64,000 nt of DNA from Planobispora longispora. Lineage in GTDB: Bacteria; Actinomycetota; Actinomycetes; Streptosporangiales; Streptosporangiaceae. The stretch spans positions 62,001 to 126,000 of the forward strand of contig NZ_BOOH01000049.1 of the NCBI RefSeq assembly GCF_016863135.1. Direction: 5' to 3'. The notes under the pieces are model-generated. The model saw only the letters and a program-made list of their open reading frames with translations. It was not told the origin of the DNA and ran no database searches. Both the position numbers and the translations under genes were made by a program. Each line of letters begins with the position of its first letter. The first letter of the stretch is position 1. Of this stretch, positions 34,198-43,210 are shown one piece after another.

Positions 34198-34211
34198 TGA
34201 TACCGGTATCA
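34198..34211. promoter_or_regulatory. LacI-type operator TGATACCGGTATCA
   Basis: A perfect 14-bp palindrome with central CG, 46-59 bp before the frlB-like ATG. A TTGACG hexamer at 34158-34163 is a possible -35, so a repressor bound here would block the rightward promoter. The rest of the 326-bp gap shows no gene. Confidence 0.7.
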
Positions 34212-34256
34212 GCCTCAGAACGGCGCCGGCCGCAGGCACTCCCGAAAGGACGCAAG

Positions 34257-35258
34257 ATGCTCCGTTTCAACGAGCCGGAATTCCTCCAGCAGCTGACCAG
34301 CACCGTGGCGCTGCGCCCGCAGATCGAGGAACTGGTCGATCGGCTCGTGGACGAGGGGTTCGACAACCTCTTCCTCGTCGGCGCCGGCGGCACCTACGCC
34401 CAGATGTGGCCGTACGAGCACCTGGCCCGGCGCTCCTCGACCCTCCCCGTGCGCGCCGTGATCGCCGCGGAACTGATCGCCTCCGGTGACGCGTCCCTCG
34501 GCGAGCGCTCCGTCGTGATCTTCCCCTCGGTCTCCGGCACGACCGACGACAGCGTCCGCGCGATCGAGTACTGCCGCTCCAAGGGCGCCCGCACCGTCGG
34601 CCTCACCGGCTACCCCGACTCGCCCGTCGCCCAGAAGGTCGACGTCGCCCTCGTCTCCGAGCCCAAGGCCTGGCCCTTCGACGCGCAGATGCTGCTGTTC
34701 ATGGGCCGGCTGCTGTCGCGGCGCGGCGAGTTCGCCGGCTACGAGAAGCTCGCCGACGAGCTCGCCGGCCTCCCGCGGATCCTCCTCGAGGTGGCCAGGC
34801 AGGCCGAGCCGGTGGCCGCGGCCTTCGCCGAGGCCCACAAGGACACCGGCTACCACTTCCTGGTCGGCGGGGGGAACCTGTGGGGGTTCACCTACCTGTA
34901 CTCCATGTGCATCCTCGAGGAGATGCAGTGGCTGCGCACCACCAGGGTGCACAGCGCCGAGTTCTTCCACGGCTCCCTGGAGCTGATCGAGGAGGACACG
35001 AGCGTCGTCATCTTCCAGGGCGAGGACGAGACCCGCGCGCTCACCGACCGCGTCGAGTCCTTCGCCCGGCGCATCTCCAAGGACGTCACCGTCTTCGACA
35101 CCCGTGACTACCCGCTGGAGGGGATCAGCCCCGAGTTCCGCGGCCTGATCGCCCCGCTGGTGCTCGACACCGTACTGGGCCGGGTCAGCAAGCACCTGGA
35201 GCGGGTCCGCGACCACTCGCTCGACCTGCGCCGCTACTACCGCGTCATGGACTACTGA
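34257..35258 (+). CDS. frlB: FrlB-like fructosamine-6-phosphate deglycase (SIS)
   Basis: A 333-residue double-SIS protein. The first SIS unit has LVGAGGTYAQMWPYEHLARR and VVIFPSVSGTTDDSVRAIEY in pieces; the second has FLVGGGNLWGFTYLYSMCIL and SAEFFHGSLELIEEDTSVV in pieces. The second SIS Glu-Phe-His-Gly region and the end RRYYRVMDY closely match the FrlB pattern, where the protein ends with RRYY and a short tail. FrlB cleaves phosphorylated Amadori products to glucose 6-phosphate and a free amino acid. The ATG follows GAAAGGA by 7 nt. It heads the frlB-frlD-lacI transcript. Confidence 0.86.
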   Translation: MLRFNEPEFLQQLTSTVALRPQIEELVDRLVDEGFDNLFLVGAGGTYAQMWPYEHLARRSSTLPVRAVIAAELIASGDASLGERSVVIFPSVSGTTDDSVRAIEYCRSKGARTVGLTGYPDSPVAQKVDVALVSEPKAWPFDAQMLLFMGRLLSRRGEFAGYEKLADELAGLPRILLEVARQAEPVAAAFAEAHKDTGYHFLVGGGNLWGFTYLYSMCILEEMQWLRTTRVHSAEFFHGSLELIEEDTSVVIFQGEDETRALTDRVESFARRISKDVTVFDTRDYPLEGISPEFRGLIAPLVLDTVLGRVSKHLERVRDHSLDLRRYYRVMDY

Positions 35259-35343
35259 CGCGCCCAGCCCCCGTCCCACCGGCCCCGCCGCGCCCACCCG
35301 GGCTCCCGCTCCCCCACGCGGAGGCCCGCACACAGGAGAACCC

Positions 35344-36231
35344 ATGAGAGTCCTCGGCTTCGGCGACAACATCGTCGACCGGTTCGTCGACCGCGGCGTC
35401 GACTACCCGGGCGGCAACAGCGTGAACGTCGCCGTCTACGCCCGCCGCCTCGGCCTCGAAGCCGCCTACCTGGGGGTCTTCGGCGACGACGACCTCGGCC
35501 GTTTCCTGGGCGAGACGATCGCCGCCGAGGGGGTCGCCGTCGACCGCTGTGTCGTACGGCCGGGTGAGACCGGTCTCTCTCTGCTCCGGGTCGACGACGG
35601 CGACCGCGTCTTCCTCGGCTGGAACGGCGGCGGGGTCACGGTGCGGGAGCCGCTCACGCTCGACTCCGGCCTCCTGGAGTACGTCTCGTCCTTCGACCTG
35701 GTGCACTCGAGCGTGTACTCCCGCAGCGAGGACGAACTGCCGAAGCTGGCCGGGCTCGGCACGCTGGTCAGCTTCGACCTCTCCAGTGAGGAGGAGTTCC
35801 GCGCCCCCTCCTACCTCGACCGCGTCTGCCCCCACGCCGACCTGGTGCTGCTGTCGTGCTCCCACCTGGACGAGACCGCCACGCGCGCGCTGCTGGCCGA
35901 GGCCGTACGGCGGGGCGCGCGCCTGGCGCTCGCCACCCGCGGCGTGCACGGGGCGATCGCCTGGGACGGACACGCCGCCGTGTCGGTCCCGGCACGCCGG
36001 GTGGAGGACCCTCACGAGATCGTCGACACGATGGGGTGCGGCGACGCCTTCCTCGCCGGGTTCGCGGTCTCGCTGCTGCGCGACGGCTGGTCCGCGGGCT
36101 CCCCGCCGCGGTCCCAGCTGATCGGCCGCGCGCTGCGCGCGGGCGCCGCCTCGGCCTACCGGCAGTGCTTCGTCGAAGGGGCCTTCGGCCGCGGCCGCCC
36201 CTGCGAGGCGCCGTCCGGGCGCCCGCGATAG
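35344..36231 (+). CDS. frlD: FrlD-like fructosamine kinase (PfkB family)
   Basis: A 295-residue ribokinase/PfkB-fold kinase. The N-terminus GDNIVDRFVDRGVDYPGGNSVNVAVYARRLG (in pieces) matches the FrlD group, which has GDN-VD and GGN-VNVAVY. The C-terminal PfkB signature is DTMGCGDAFLAGF, with the catalytic Asp in GCGD. It would phosphorylate fructosamines at C6 for the deglycase just upstream. CAGGAGA precedes the ATG. The last 25 residues are Arg/Pro-rich and are probably an unstructured tail. Confidence 0.87.
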   Translation: MRVLGFGDNIVDRFVDRGVDYPGGNSVNVAVYARRLGLEAAYLGVFGDDDLGRFLGETIAAEGVAVDRCVVRPGETGLSLLRVDDGDRVFLGWNGGGVTVREPLTLDSGLLEYVSSFDLVHSSVYSRSEDELPKLAGLGTLVSFDLSSEEEFRAPSYLDRVCPHADLVLLSCSHLDETATRALLAEAVRRGARLALATRGVHGAIAWDGHAAVSVPARRVEDPHEIVDTMGCGDAFLAGFAVSLLRDGWSAGSPPRSQLIGRALRAGAASAYRQCFVEGAFGRGRPCEAPSGRPR

Positions 36232-36278
36232 CTAGCATGTGGCGAGCCTCCGAACGCGAGAAATGAGGGACGCGATCC

Positions 36279-37379
36279 ATGCCAGCTGACCGGGGCCAGG
36301 CGGCGGGACAGCCGACGATCTCCGAAGTGGCTGCCGAGGCCGGCGTCGGCCGCGCGACGGCGGCCCGCACGCTCGGCGGATATGGATACGTCAGCCCGGA
36401 ACTGCGCGAGCGGGTGCTCGCGGCGGCCGAGAAACTCGGCTACCGGGCGAACGCCCTCGCGCGCAGCATGTCGACCGGGGTGAGCCACACCCTGGGAGTG
36501 ATCGTCGCCGACATCGGCAACCCCTTCTTCGCCGGTGTGGTCCGCGGGATCTGCGACACCTCCCGGGCGCGGGGCTTCGACACGATCGTGCTGAGCACGT
36601 ACGAGAACCTCGACGAGGAGGTCGCGGCGACGAACGTGCTCATCGACAAGCGCGTCGACGGCGTCATCATCGCCTCGGCCGCGGTCGGCCGCCGCGAGGT
36701 CGCGCACATCAGGGCGGCGATGGACCGCATCCCCGTCGTCCTCGTCGACCGCGCGGTCGCCTCCCTCGACCTCGACACGGTCGTCATCGACAACCGCGAC
36801 GCGGCGCGGGAGGCGGTCGAGACGCTCATCGCGGCCGGGCACCGCCGCATCGGGTTCGTGTGGGGGCCCCCGGCGGCGCAGCAGCCCGTGACGCGGCGCG
36901 GGCTGCTGGCCGAGGCGTCCAGGAACCTGTGGACCGACGGCGAACGTCTGCGCGGCTACCTCGACGCGCTCGACGACGCGCGCATCCCCTTCGATCCCGA
37001 ACTGGTGATGGTCGGGCGCAAGACCGAGGAACGGGTGACCGAGGAGGTCGCCCGCATGCTCTCCCTGCCCGACCGCATCACCGCGATCTTCTGCACCGAG
37101 ACCGACGGGGTCACCGGCGCCCTGCGCGCCCTGCGGACGGCGGGCCTGTCGTGCCCGCGCGACGTCGCGCTGATCGGTTTCGACGACAGCGCGTGGGCGG
37201 CGGTCATGGAACCGCCGCTGACGATGATCGAGCAGCCCGTGCACCGGCTCGGCGCCAAGGCGGCCGAGGTGCTCCTCGACGCGATCGCCGGAGGCGAGCC
37301 CGCCCGCGAGACGCACACCCTCCGTTCCCGCCTGATCGCCCGCTCCTCGGTCGCCCCTCCCCCTGGCCCCCACCACTGA
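36279..37379 (+). CDS. LacI-family repressor of the fructosamine locus
   Basis: A 366-residue regulator with an N-terminal LacI HTH (TISEVAAEAGVGRATAARTL, hinge RANALARSMSTG) and a periplasmic-binding-protein-like ligand domain (GVIVADIGNPFFAGVVRGI onward, TETDGVTGALRAL, VALIGFDDSAWA). The recognition helix has GRATAAR where VSxxTVSR is usual, so its operator preference may be unusual. It ends the frlB-frlD transcript 48 bp after frlD. The TGATACCGGTATCA-type palindromes between the divergent arms are the likely binding sites. Confidence 0.9.
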   Translation: MPADRGQAAGQPTISEVAAEAGVGRATAARTLGGYGYVSPELRERVLAAAEKLGYRANALARSMSTGVSHTLGVIVADIGNPFFAGVVRGICDTSRARGFDTIVLSTYENLDEEVAATNVLIDKRVDGVIIASAAVGRREVAHIRAAMDRIPVVLVDRAVASLDLDTVVIDNRDAAREAVETLIAAGHRRIGFVWGPPAAQQPVTRRGLLAEASRNLWTDGERLRGYLDALDDARIPFDPELVMVGRKTEERVTEEVARMLSLPDRITAIFCTETDGVTGALRALRTAGLSCPRDVALIGFDDSAWAAVMEPPLTMIEQPVHRLGAKAAEVLLDAIAGGEPARETHTLRSRLIARSSVAPPPGPHH

Positions 37380-37405
37380 CGGGAGGGAGCTCACCGTGGC
37401 CGCGT

Positions 37406-37421
37406 CCGGCTCCGGAGCCGG
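37406..37421. terminator. short GC-rich palindrome between convergent genes
   Basis: CCGGCTCCGGAGCCGG is a perfect palindrome, with further outer pairing CCGTG/CACGG. It lies between the LacI stop and the VOC stop and may end both transcripts. Confidence 0.4.
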
Positions 37422-37443
37422 TCACGGCATCAGCCGATGACGT

Positions 37444-37830
37444 TCAGTTCTGCGTGGAGATGCAGAACGGGTGGCCGGCGGGGTCCAGCAGGACCCTCCG
37501 CTCCTCGGGATGCGGTTGGGCCGGGGGCTCGGTGGCGCCCAGGGCCAGCATCCGTGCCTGAGCCGCCTCCAGGTCGTCGACGCCCAGTTCCATGTGCGCC
37601 TGCTTGCCATGGGAGGGGTCGGGCCAGGTCGGAGGCCGGTAGTCGGCGACCCGGATGAAACCCAGTCCCGGTGAACCGTCGCGGCCGAGCAGGACGAAGT
37701 CGTCGCTGGAGTAGACGACGGGCAGGCCGAGAGCCTCGCCGTAGAAGCGGGACAGCTCGACGGGGTCCGGGCAGTCGAAGTCGATGGACAGCAAGCGGAC
37801 GGCGGGCGCGGATACGGGTTCGGTGCTCAT
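37444..37830 (-). CDS. VOC (glyoxalase-like) protein
   Basis: A 128-residue VOC protein with IDFDCPDPVELSRFYGEALGLPVVY at the first half (in pieces), HMELGVDDLEAAQARML in the second and the ending RRVLLDPAGHPFC. It is the same subgroup as the IS-borne protein at 8199-8561. The catalytic function is unknown. The ATG is 62 bp from a divergent WYL-type regulator gene, which probably controls it. Confidence 0.88.
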   Translation of the reverse strand: MSTEPVSAPAVRLLSIDFDCPDPVELSRFYGEALGLPVVYSSDDFVLLGRDGSPGLGFIRVADYRPPTWPDPSHGKQAHMELGVDDLEAAQARMLALGATEPPAQPHPEERRVLLDPAGHPFCISTQN

Positions 37831-37892
37831 GGGAAGACGCTATGACGGGACCAGGACAGTTCCGGTCCTGGTCATCGGGGACACTTCAGAGT

Positions 37893-38861
37893 GTGATCAG
37901 CACCTCCGCCCGCCTGCTGCGACTGGTCTCGCTGCTGTCGACCCGGCCGACCTGGACCTGCCGCGAGCTGGCCGAGCGGATGGCGGTCACCGACCGCACG
38001 GTCCGGCGGGACGTCGCCCGGCTGCGGGAACTCGGCTACTGCATCGAGTCCGACCCCGGGCCCTGGGGCGGTTACCGCCTCGGCGGCGGCACCCGGGTGC
38101 CGCCGCTGATCCTCGACGACGAGGAGGCGCTCGCCGTGGCCGTGGCGCTGCGCGAGGCCGCGCTCAGCGGCGTCCTCGGCAGCGACCAGGCCGCGCTGTC
38201 GGCGCTGCTGAAACTGCGGCAGGTCCTGCCGCCTCGGATCGCGGACCGGCTGGGTGAGATGGACGCCACCTTCGTCCACACTCCCCGGCCCGAGGGGCCT
38301 CAGATCCCCCCCGGCGTGCTGCTGGAGCTGGCCGCCGCCTGCCGCCGCGGTGAGCGCGCCCGTCTGTCCTACCGCGACCATGCGGGCAGGGCGAGTGTCC
38401 GCGACGTCGACCCCTACCGCCTGGTGCACACGGGCCTGCGCTGGTATTTCGTCGCCCGGGACGTGGCCAGAGACCAGTGGCGGACGTTCCGGGCCGACCG
38501 GGTGGTGAACGTGCAGCCGACCGGACGGCCGGTCGAACTCCTCGACCCGCCCGACCCGGCCCTCCTGGTCTCCCGGGGCATCGCGAGCGTCGTGTACCCC
38601 CTCTACGGGAGGGTCCGGCTCCCCCACCCCATGGACCGGGCCCTGCGGCTGATCCCGCCGACGATCGGCGCCCACCACCCGGACGGGCCCGATGCCACCA
38701 TCGTCGAAATCGGCGCCAACGACGCCGACGAGCTCGCCCGGTACCTCCTCGGCCTGGGCACCCCGCTGCGAGTCCTGTCCCCGGACGAGGTCCGGGAGGC
38801 TCTGCTGCGCCGTACCCGGGAGTTGTCGGAGGACAACGGCGGCGGCCGGTCCCCGCAGTAG
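37893..38861 (+). CDS. YafY-type HTH regulator with WYL domain
   Basis: A 322-residue regulator. The N-terminal HTH_11 has LAERMAVTDRTVRRDVARLRELGY and then the wing GPWGGYRLGGG. The central WYL domain includes RDVDPYRLVHTGLRWYFVARDV. WYL domains sense nucleic-acid or small-molecule ligands. The GTG at 37893 (VISTSARLLRLVSLL) is selected because HTH homology begins there and the divergent VOC gene is only 62 bp away. It likely controls that VOC gene. Confidence 0.88.
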   Translation: MISTSARLLRLVSLLSTRPTWTCRELAERMAVTDRTVRRDVARLRELGYCIESDPGPWGGYRLGGGTRVPPLILDDEEALAVAVALREAALSGVLGSDQAALSALLKLRQVLPPRIADRLGEMDATFVHTPRPEGPQIPPGVLLELAAACRRGERARLSYRDHAGRASVRDVDPYRLVHTGLRWYFVARDVARDQWRTFRADRVVNVQPTGRPVELLDPPDPALLVSRGIASVVYPLYGRVRLPHPMDRALRLIPPTIGAHHPDGPDATIVEIGANDADELARYLLGLGTPLRVLSPDEVREALLRRTRELSEDNGGGRSPQ

Positions 38862-38925
38862 ACGCCGCCCTCGTCCCCCGCCCCCGGCCGGTCCGCGGCA
38901 ACGCGGTGGCGTGGAGGCCGGCTGT

Positions 38926-40119
38926 CTATCCGGCGGCTGCCCGCACGGGCTCCCGACGCGGGCCGAGCCGCCCGCGCAGCCATCCGGCGGCGGCGACGGC
39001 GGGCCAGAGCCGCGTCGCCAGGTTCCTGGCCGTGATGGCGGCGCGGGTCGCGGGGACCATCAGCGCGGCGGCTGTCGCGATGCTGCCCTGCCGGGGGTCG
39101 ACCAAGGCGCGGTGCCCGGTCTCGTACCGGGTGAAGGCGGAGACGGGGTCGGCGGGGGTGGCCGCCAGTTCCCGGGCGAGCGTGTGGGCTCCGGCGATGG
39201 CCAGGGTGGATCCGTCGCCGAACAGCGACACCGATGAGGCGGCGTCGCCCAGGAGCGCGACGCGGCCGTTGCTCCAGCGGTCGATCCGCACCTGGCTGAC
39301 GGAGTCGAACCACAGGTCCTCGGCGGTGCGCGCCAGGTCCAGCAGTTCGGGCACGCGCCAGCCGCCGCCGGTGTAGGCGTCGGCCAGGATCCGCCGGTGC
39401 CGGGCGATGTCGCGGTGGTCGAAACCCTCCACGGCGGGGCTGCGGAAGACGAACGCCGCCAGCGCGCGGCCGTGGACGGGATGGAGGGAGACCATCCGGC
39501 CCGGGGCGTTGTGCAGGACGACGTCGTGCCCGTTCCCGGCCGGGCCGCTCAGCGGCATCGTCGCGACGTACAGGCCCATGTGGCGCACGAACCGCTCCTC
39601 GGGCCCGAAGGCCAGCCGGCGGGTCGCCGAGTGCAGCCCGTCGGCCCCGATGACCAGGTCGAACCGGCGCGGAGCCGCCTTCTCGAAGGTGACGTGCACG
39701 CCGTCGCCATCCTGGCTGAGCGCGGTCATGGTGTCGCCGAACAGGAACTCGGCGGTGTCCCGGCTCGCCTCGTACAGGATCCTCGCCAGATCGGAGCGCG
39801 TCACCTCCACCTCGCCGCTGCCGCTCGCCCGCCGCAGGGCCCGCATGTCGACCCGGCCGACCTCACGGCCGGAGCCGTCGACGAAACTCATCGCCGTCAC
39901 GGACGTGGCGGCCTCACGCAGTCGCCCCATGACGCCCATCCGCTCGGCCACCCGGACGGCCGGGCCGCGGACGTCCACCGGGTTGCCGCCGGAGCGCGGC
40001 CCGGCCGAGTGCTCGACGACGGTGGTGCGGAACCCGTGCCGGGCCAGCCAGTAGGCCAGCGTGGACCCGGCGACGCCGGCCCCGGAGATCAGCACGGTCG
40101 GTCTGCTCGTGATGTTCAT
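38926..40119 (-). CDS. FAD-dependent aromatic-type monooxygenase
   Basis: A 397-residue single-component flavoprotein hydroxylase. The N-terminus has the GxGxxG dinucleotide motif (VLISGAGVAGSTLAYWLA). The DG motif is LVIGADGLHSATR near residue 160, and the GD motif GRVALLGDAASSVSLFGDGST binds FAD ribose. The family hydroxylates phenols, tetracyclines or related compounds with NAD(P)H. It is divergent from a TetR gene with inverted repeats between them, so it is probably induced by its substrate; detoxification is a fair inference. Confidence 0.9.
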   Translation of the reverse strand: MNITSRPTVLISGAGVAGSTLAYWLARHGFRTTVVEHSAGPRSGGNPVDVRGPAVRVAERMGVMGRLREAATSVTAMSFVDGSGREVGRVDMRALRRASGSGEVEVTRSDLARILYEASRDTAEFLFGDTMTALSQDGDGVHVTFEKAAPRRFDLVIGADGLHSATRRLAFGPEERFVRHMGLYVATMPLSGPAGNGHDVVLHNAPGRMVSLHPVHGRALAAFVFRSPAVEGFDHRDIARHRRILADAYTGGGWRVPELLDLARTAEDLWFDSVSQVRIDRWSNGRVALLGDAASSVSLFGDGSTLAIAGAHTLARELAATPADPVSAFTRYETGHRALVDPRQGSIATAAALMVPATRAAITARNLATRLWPAVAAAGWLRGRLGPRREPVRAAAG

Positions 40120-40155
40120 GACGCGCTCCTGTCGTTGGGAACCCTTAGGAACATA

Positions 40156-40199
40156 TGACTAAATTTGAAAATCAGTCAACAAGCAGAGAGTGAGTTGAC
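40156..40199. promoter_or_regulatory. inverted repeats in monooxygenase/TetR promoter region
   Basis: TGACT (40156-40160) pairs with AGTCA (40174-40178), and GTCAAC (40175-40180) pairs with GTTGAC (40194-40199). The AT-rich block lies between the divergent starts and is the likely TetR binding region. Confidence 0.5.
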
Positions 40200-40230
40200 C
40201 GAAACTCACATCCGGTCATACGGTTCTCCG

Positions 40231-40944
40231 GTGAGCGCCAGCACCGAACGGGTCCGGGACGCGCGGGGGCGGGCCGAACGCGCCCGGCTGATCCTCGACG
40301 TGGCCGCCGATCTGCTGGCGCGCCACGGCTACCGGCGGGTGACCATCGACGACGTGGCCGCCGGGGCGAACATCGGCAAGGGCACCGTCTACCTGCACTG
40401 GAAGACCCGCGAGCAGTTGTTCGGCGCGGTCTTCGAGCGCGAGGTCCGCTACGCGCTCGACGAGCTGCGGCAGGCGCTGCGACAGGATCCGCGCGGGTGC
40501 CTGCTGCACCGCTTCGCGCGCGCCTATTTCCTGGCCATCACCAGGCGGCCGCTGCTGCGCGGGTTCCTCCTGGCCGATCCCGGCCTGCTGGGCAAGCTGG
40601 CCGCCTCCCGCGGCGCCGCCCTCGACGGCCGGCACCGCGCGATGGCCCGCGACTATTTCCGCCTGCTCACCGAGCACGGCCTGCTCCGCGACGACATGGA
40701 CGCCGACGAGCTCGGCTACGCCTATCAGGCGACGTTCGAGGGCTTCCTGCGGGCCGACGACGGCGTCCCCGCCGAGGGCCTGGAGCGGCGGGCGGACCTG
40801 CTGGCGCGCACCGTCCAGCGGGCGTTCGAGAACGGCCCGGCGCCCGGCGACGGCACGCTGCCCGGCCTCGCGGACTCCGTCGTCGCCCTGCTCAGCGACC
40901 TCATCGACGACGGCCGCGACGAATCCGGCGTCCCCCCGGCCTGA
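40231..40944 (+). CDS. TetR-family repressor
   Basis: A 237-residue regulator. The HTH runs RLILDVAADLLARHGYRRVTIDDVAAGANIGKGTVYLHWKTREQLF in pieces, the standard TetR DNA-binding pattern. The ligand domain is not assignable to a ligand class. The GTG at 40231 is preferred because the 22 residues before it, from a TTG, carry no TetR similarity and overlap the operator region. It probably represses the divergent FAD monooxygenase gene. Confidence 0.9.
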   Translation: MSASTERVRDARGRAERARLILDVAADLLARHGYRRVTIDDVAAGANIGKGTVYLHWKTREQLFGAVFEREVRYALDELRQALRQDPRGCLLHRFARAYFLAITRRPLLRGFLLADPGLLGKLAASRGAALDGRHRAMARDYFRLLTEHGLLRDDMDADELGYAYQATFEGFLRADDGVPAEGLERRADLLARTVQRAFENGPAPGDGTLPGLADSVVALLSDLIDDGRDESGVPPA

Positions 40945-41060
40945 CCCGGACCGCCCCGCCCCGCCCCGAACACGCCGAAGGCGGTGACGGCGGGAGGTGT
41001 GACGGTTTCCCGGCGGGCGGAGAGAATGCGGTTACAACGCCCTAATCAAGGAGGTCAACG

Positions 41061-42596
41061 ATGACCCTCGAGATCGTCTCCGTCATCGGCGGGAAGGACG
41101 CGTCCGGCGGCGCCGTCTACGATTCGATCAACCCGTCCCGCGTGGACGAGGTCGTCGCGCGGGTGCGGCTGGCCGACGCGGACACGTTCTCCTCCGCCTG
41201 CCGTACGGCCGCCGCCGCGCAGCGGGACTGGGCGCAGGTCCCCGCGCCGGTGCGGGGGCGGGTGATCGCGTCGATCGGGCGGCTGGTGGAGGCCAACGCC
41301 GAGGCGCTGGCCCGGCTGGTCACGCGGGAGATCGGCAAGCCGTACGCCGAGGCCCTGGGCGAGGTGCGGGAGATCGTCGACACGTGCGACTTCTTCCTGG
41401 GCGAGGGGCGGCGGCTGTACGGGCAGACCGTCCCGTCGGAGATGCCGGACAAGAACCTGTTCACCTTCCGGGTCCCGGTGGGCGTGGCGGCGGTGATCAC
41501 GGCGGGGAACTTCCCGGTCGCGGTGCCGTCGTGGTACCTCGTCCCGGCGCTGCTGTGCGGCAACGCGGTGGTGTGGAAGCCCGCCGAGTACGCCGCGGCG
41601 TCCGCGCACGCGCTCTACCGGCTGTTCGCGGCGGCGGGGCTGCCCGAGGGGGTGCTCAACCTGGTGCTCGCCGACGGTGAGGCGACCTACGCCGGGCTGG
41701 AGACGGCGCTGGGCGAGGGCACGGTGCACAAGGTCGGGTTCACCGGTTCCAGCGCGGTCGGCAGGAAGATCGGCGAGCTGTGCGGGCGGCACCTGCAGTC
41801 GGCGTGCCTGGAGCTCGGCGGCAAGAACCCGATGGTGGTCCTGCCGGACGCCGACCTGGACCTGGCGGTGGAGGGCGCGCTGTTCGCCGGGTTCGGCACG
41901 GCGGGGCAGCGCTGCACCTCGCTGGGGACCGTGATCGTGCACGAGAGCGTCCACGACGAGTTCGTCGCCCGCTACACGCGCGCCGTGGCCGACGCGGCGA
42001 TCGGCGACCCGGCGGGCGAGGTGCTCTGCGGGCCGCTGCTCGACCACAAGTTCGCCGAGCGCTACGAGGAGTACCTCGGCTGGATCGAGCCCCATCACAC
42101 GGTCGTGTCGGGCCCGACCGGCCGGATCACGGCGGACAACCCGCGGGGCGGCTTCGACGGCGCGGGCGGCCTGTACTACCACCCGGTGGTCGTGGACGGC
42201 GTGCGCGCCGGGGACCGGTTGTTCATGGAGGAGACCTTCGGGCCGATCGTGGGCGTGACCTCGTTCACCACCCTGGAGGAGGCCGTCGAGCTGGCCAACC
42301 TGCCGGGGTACGGCCTGTCGTCCTCGATCTACACCACCGATCCCAAGGCCGCCTTCCGGTTCCGCGCGGGCATCGGCGCGGGCATGGTCAGCGTCAACAA
42401 CTCCACCTCGGGGGCCGAGGCGCACCTGCCGTTCGGCGGGAACGGCAAGTCGGGCAACGGCAGCCGCCAGTCGGGGATGTGGGTGCTCGACCAGTTCACC
42501 CGCTGGCAGGCGATGAACTGGGACTACTCCGGCCGCCTGCAGAAGGCGCAGATGGACGTGGCCGAGATCGTCCCCGATCTGGACTACCGGATCTGA
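41061..42596 (+). CDS. NAD(P)-dependent aldehyde dehydrogenase
   Basis: A 511-residue ALDH. Cofactor motif FTGSSAVGRKIGELCG, catalytic Glu in LELGGKNPMVVLPDAD, catalytic Cys in GTAGQRCTSLGT (near residue 281), and NNSTSGAEAHLPFGGNGKSG near the C-terminus. It oxidises an aldehyde to the acid. The GQRCT form and the SGAEAHLPFGG stretch fit the semialdehyde/alpha-aminoadipate-type branches, but the substrate is not determined. AAGGAGG lies 6 nt before the ATG. It is transcribed alone. Confidence 0.92.
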   Translation: MTLEIVSVIGGKDASGGAVYDSINPSRVDEVVARVRLADADTFSSACRTAAAAQRDWAQVPAPVRGRVIASIGRLVEANAEALARLVTREIGKPYAEALGEVREIVDTCDFFLGEGRRLYGQTVPSEMPDKNLFTFRVPVGVAAVITAGNFPVAVPSWYLVPALLCGNAVVWKPAEYAAASAHALYRLFAAAGLPEGVLNLVLADGEATYAGLETALGEGTVHKVGFTGSSAVGRKIGELCGRHLQSACLELGGKNPMVVLPDADLDLAVEGALFAGFGTAGQRCTSLGTVIVHESVHDEFVARYTRAVADAAIGDPAGEVLCGPLLDHKFAERYEEYLGWIEPHHTVVSGPTGRITADNPRGGFDGAGGLYYHPVVVDGVRAGDRLFMEETFGPIVGVTSFTTLEEAVELANLPGYGLSSSIYTTDPKAAFRFRAGIGAGMVSVNNSTSGAEAHLPFGGNGKSGNGSRQSGMWVLDQFTRWQAMNWDYSGRLQKAQMDVAEIVPDLDYRI

Positions 42597-42676
42597 TCTT
42601 TGCCGTTCCCCGGGGTTCCCCTCACCATGATCGCGGCACGCTCACAGGGGGCGTCCCGCAGGGGACGGCCCCGGCC

Positions 42677-42712
42677 CGTGCGGGACCGCGTGCTGCGGCG
42701 CGGTCCCGCACG
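42677..42712. terminator. bidirectional stem-loop terminator
   Basis: A perfect 14-bp stem CGTGCGGGACCGCG (42677-42690) with its complement (42699-42712) and an 8-nt loop lies between the convergent aldehyde dehydrogenase and small Cys-rich protein genes. Confidence 0.7.
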
Positions 42713-42718
42713 GCCGCG

Positions 42719-43054
42719 TCAGTAGAGCGGGATCGACGGGCGGGGCTGGACGGGCGAGTACAGCTGCTCCACGGGCGGGCTGGCGAAGTCCGCCGAGGCG
42801 GGCGCGCGCCGCCGCGCGTACTCCCCCTGGGGGAAGACGCTCACCGTGTCCATGTCGCAGCCGGGGCAGTTCGTCCCCGCCCAGGGCGGCTGGACCGGGA
42901 CCTCTCCCCTCATCCAGACCACGACGTCGTGGCCGTGTCCGTCGGTCATGCGGCGGACGGTGTACTCCTCCTGCCATTCATGCCTGCAGTGCAGGCACTC
43001 CAGCGGCCATGTCTCGCGGACGCTGAGTTCCTCGCGCACGCGAACCACCTCCAT
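42719..43054 (-). CDS. small protein with two CxxC pairs
   Basis: A 111-residue soluble protein. CLHC near residue 20 and CPGC near residue 63 could form one zinc ribbon, separated by a WMRGEVPVQPPW stretch. The C-terminus is Pro/Ser-rich. I do not recognise a named family. The ATG at 43054 (MEVVRVREEL) is chosen; a GTG three codons upstream is possible. It is divergent from the methyltransferase gene across an AT-rich gap (43055-43210) that is less GC-rich than its surroundings. Confidence 0.65.
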   Translation of the reverse strand: MEVVRVREELSVRETWPLECLHCRHEWQEEYTVRRMTDGHGHDVVVWMRGEVPVQPPWAGTNCPGCDMDTVSVFPQGEYARRRAPASADFASPPVEQLYSPVQPRPSIPLY

Positions 43055-43210
43055 CGGTGACACCGACGATGGTTCGAGTCTGTGCGCCGTTCACCGTGAC
43101 AACAAGTACAGAGACGTATGGATTGCGTAATTCTCATATTTTAAGACAAATACTCTCATTTGATGAGACTGCTGTTACGGTGGATCCACCCGATCTTGAG
43201 GAGTGGCCCC

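Noticed and set aside
42642-42977. Alternative small minus-strand gene over the Cys-rich protein
   Set aside because: It runs through the terminator hairpin at 42677-42712 and shows no domain; the CxxC frame at 42719-43054 is more credible.
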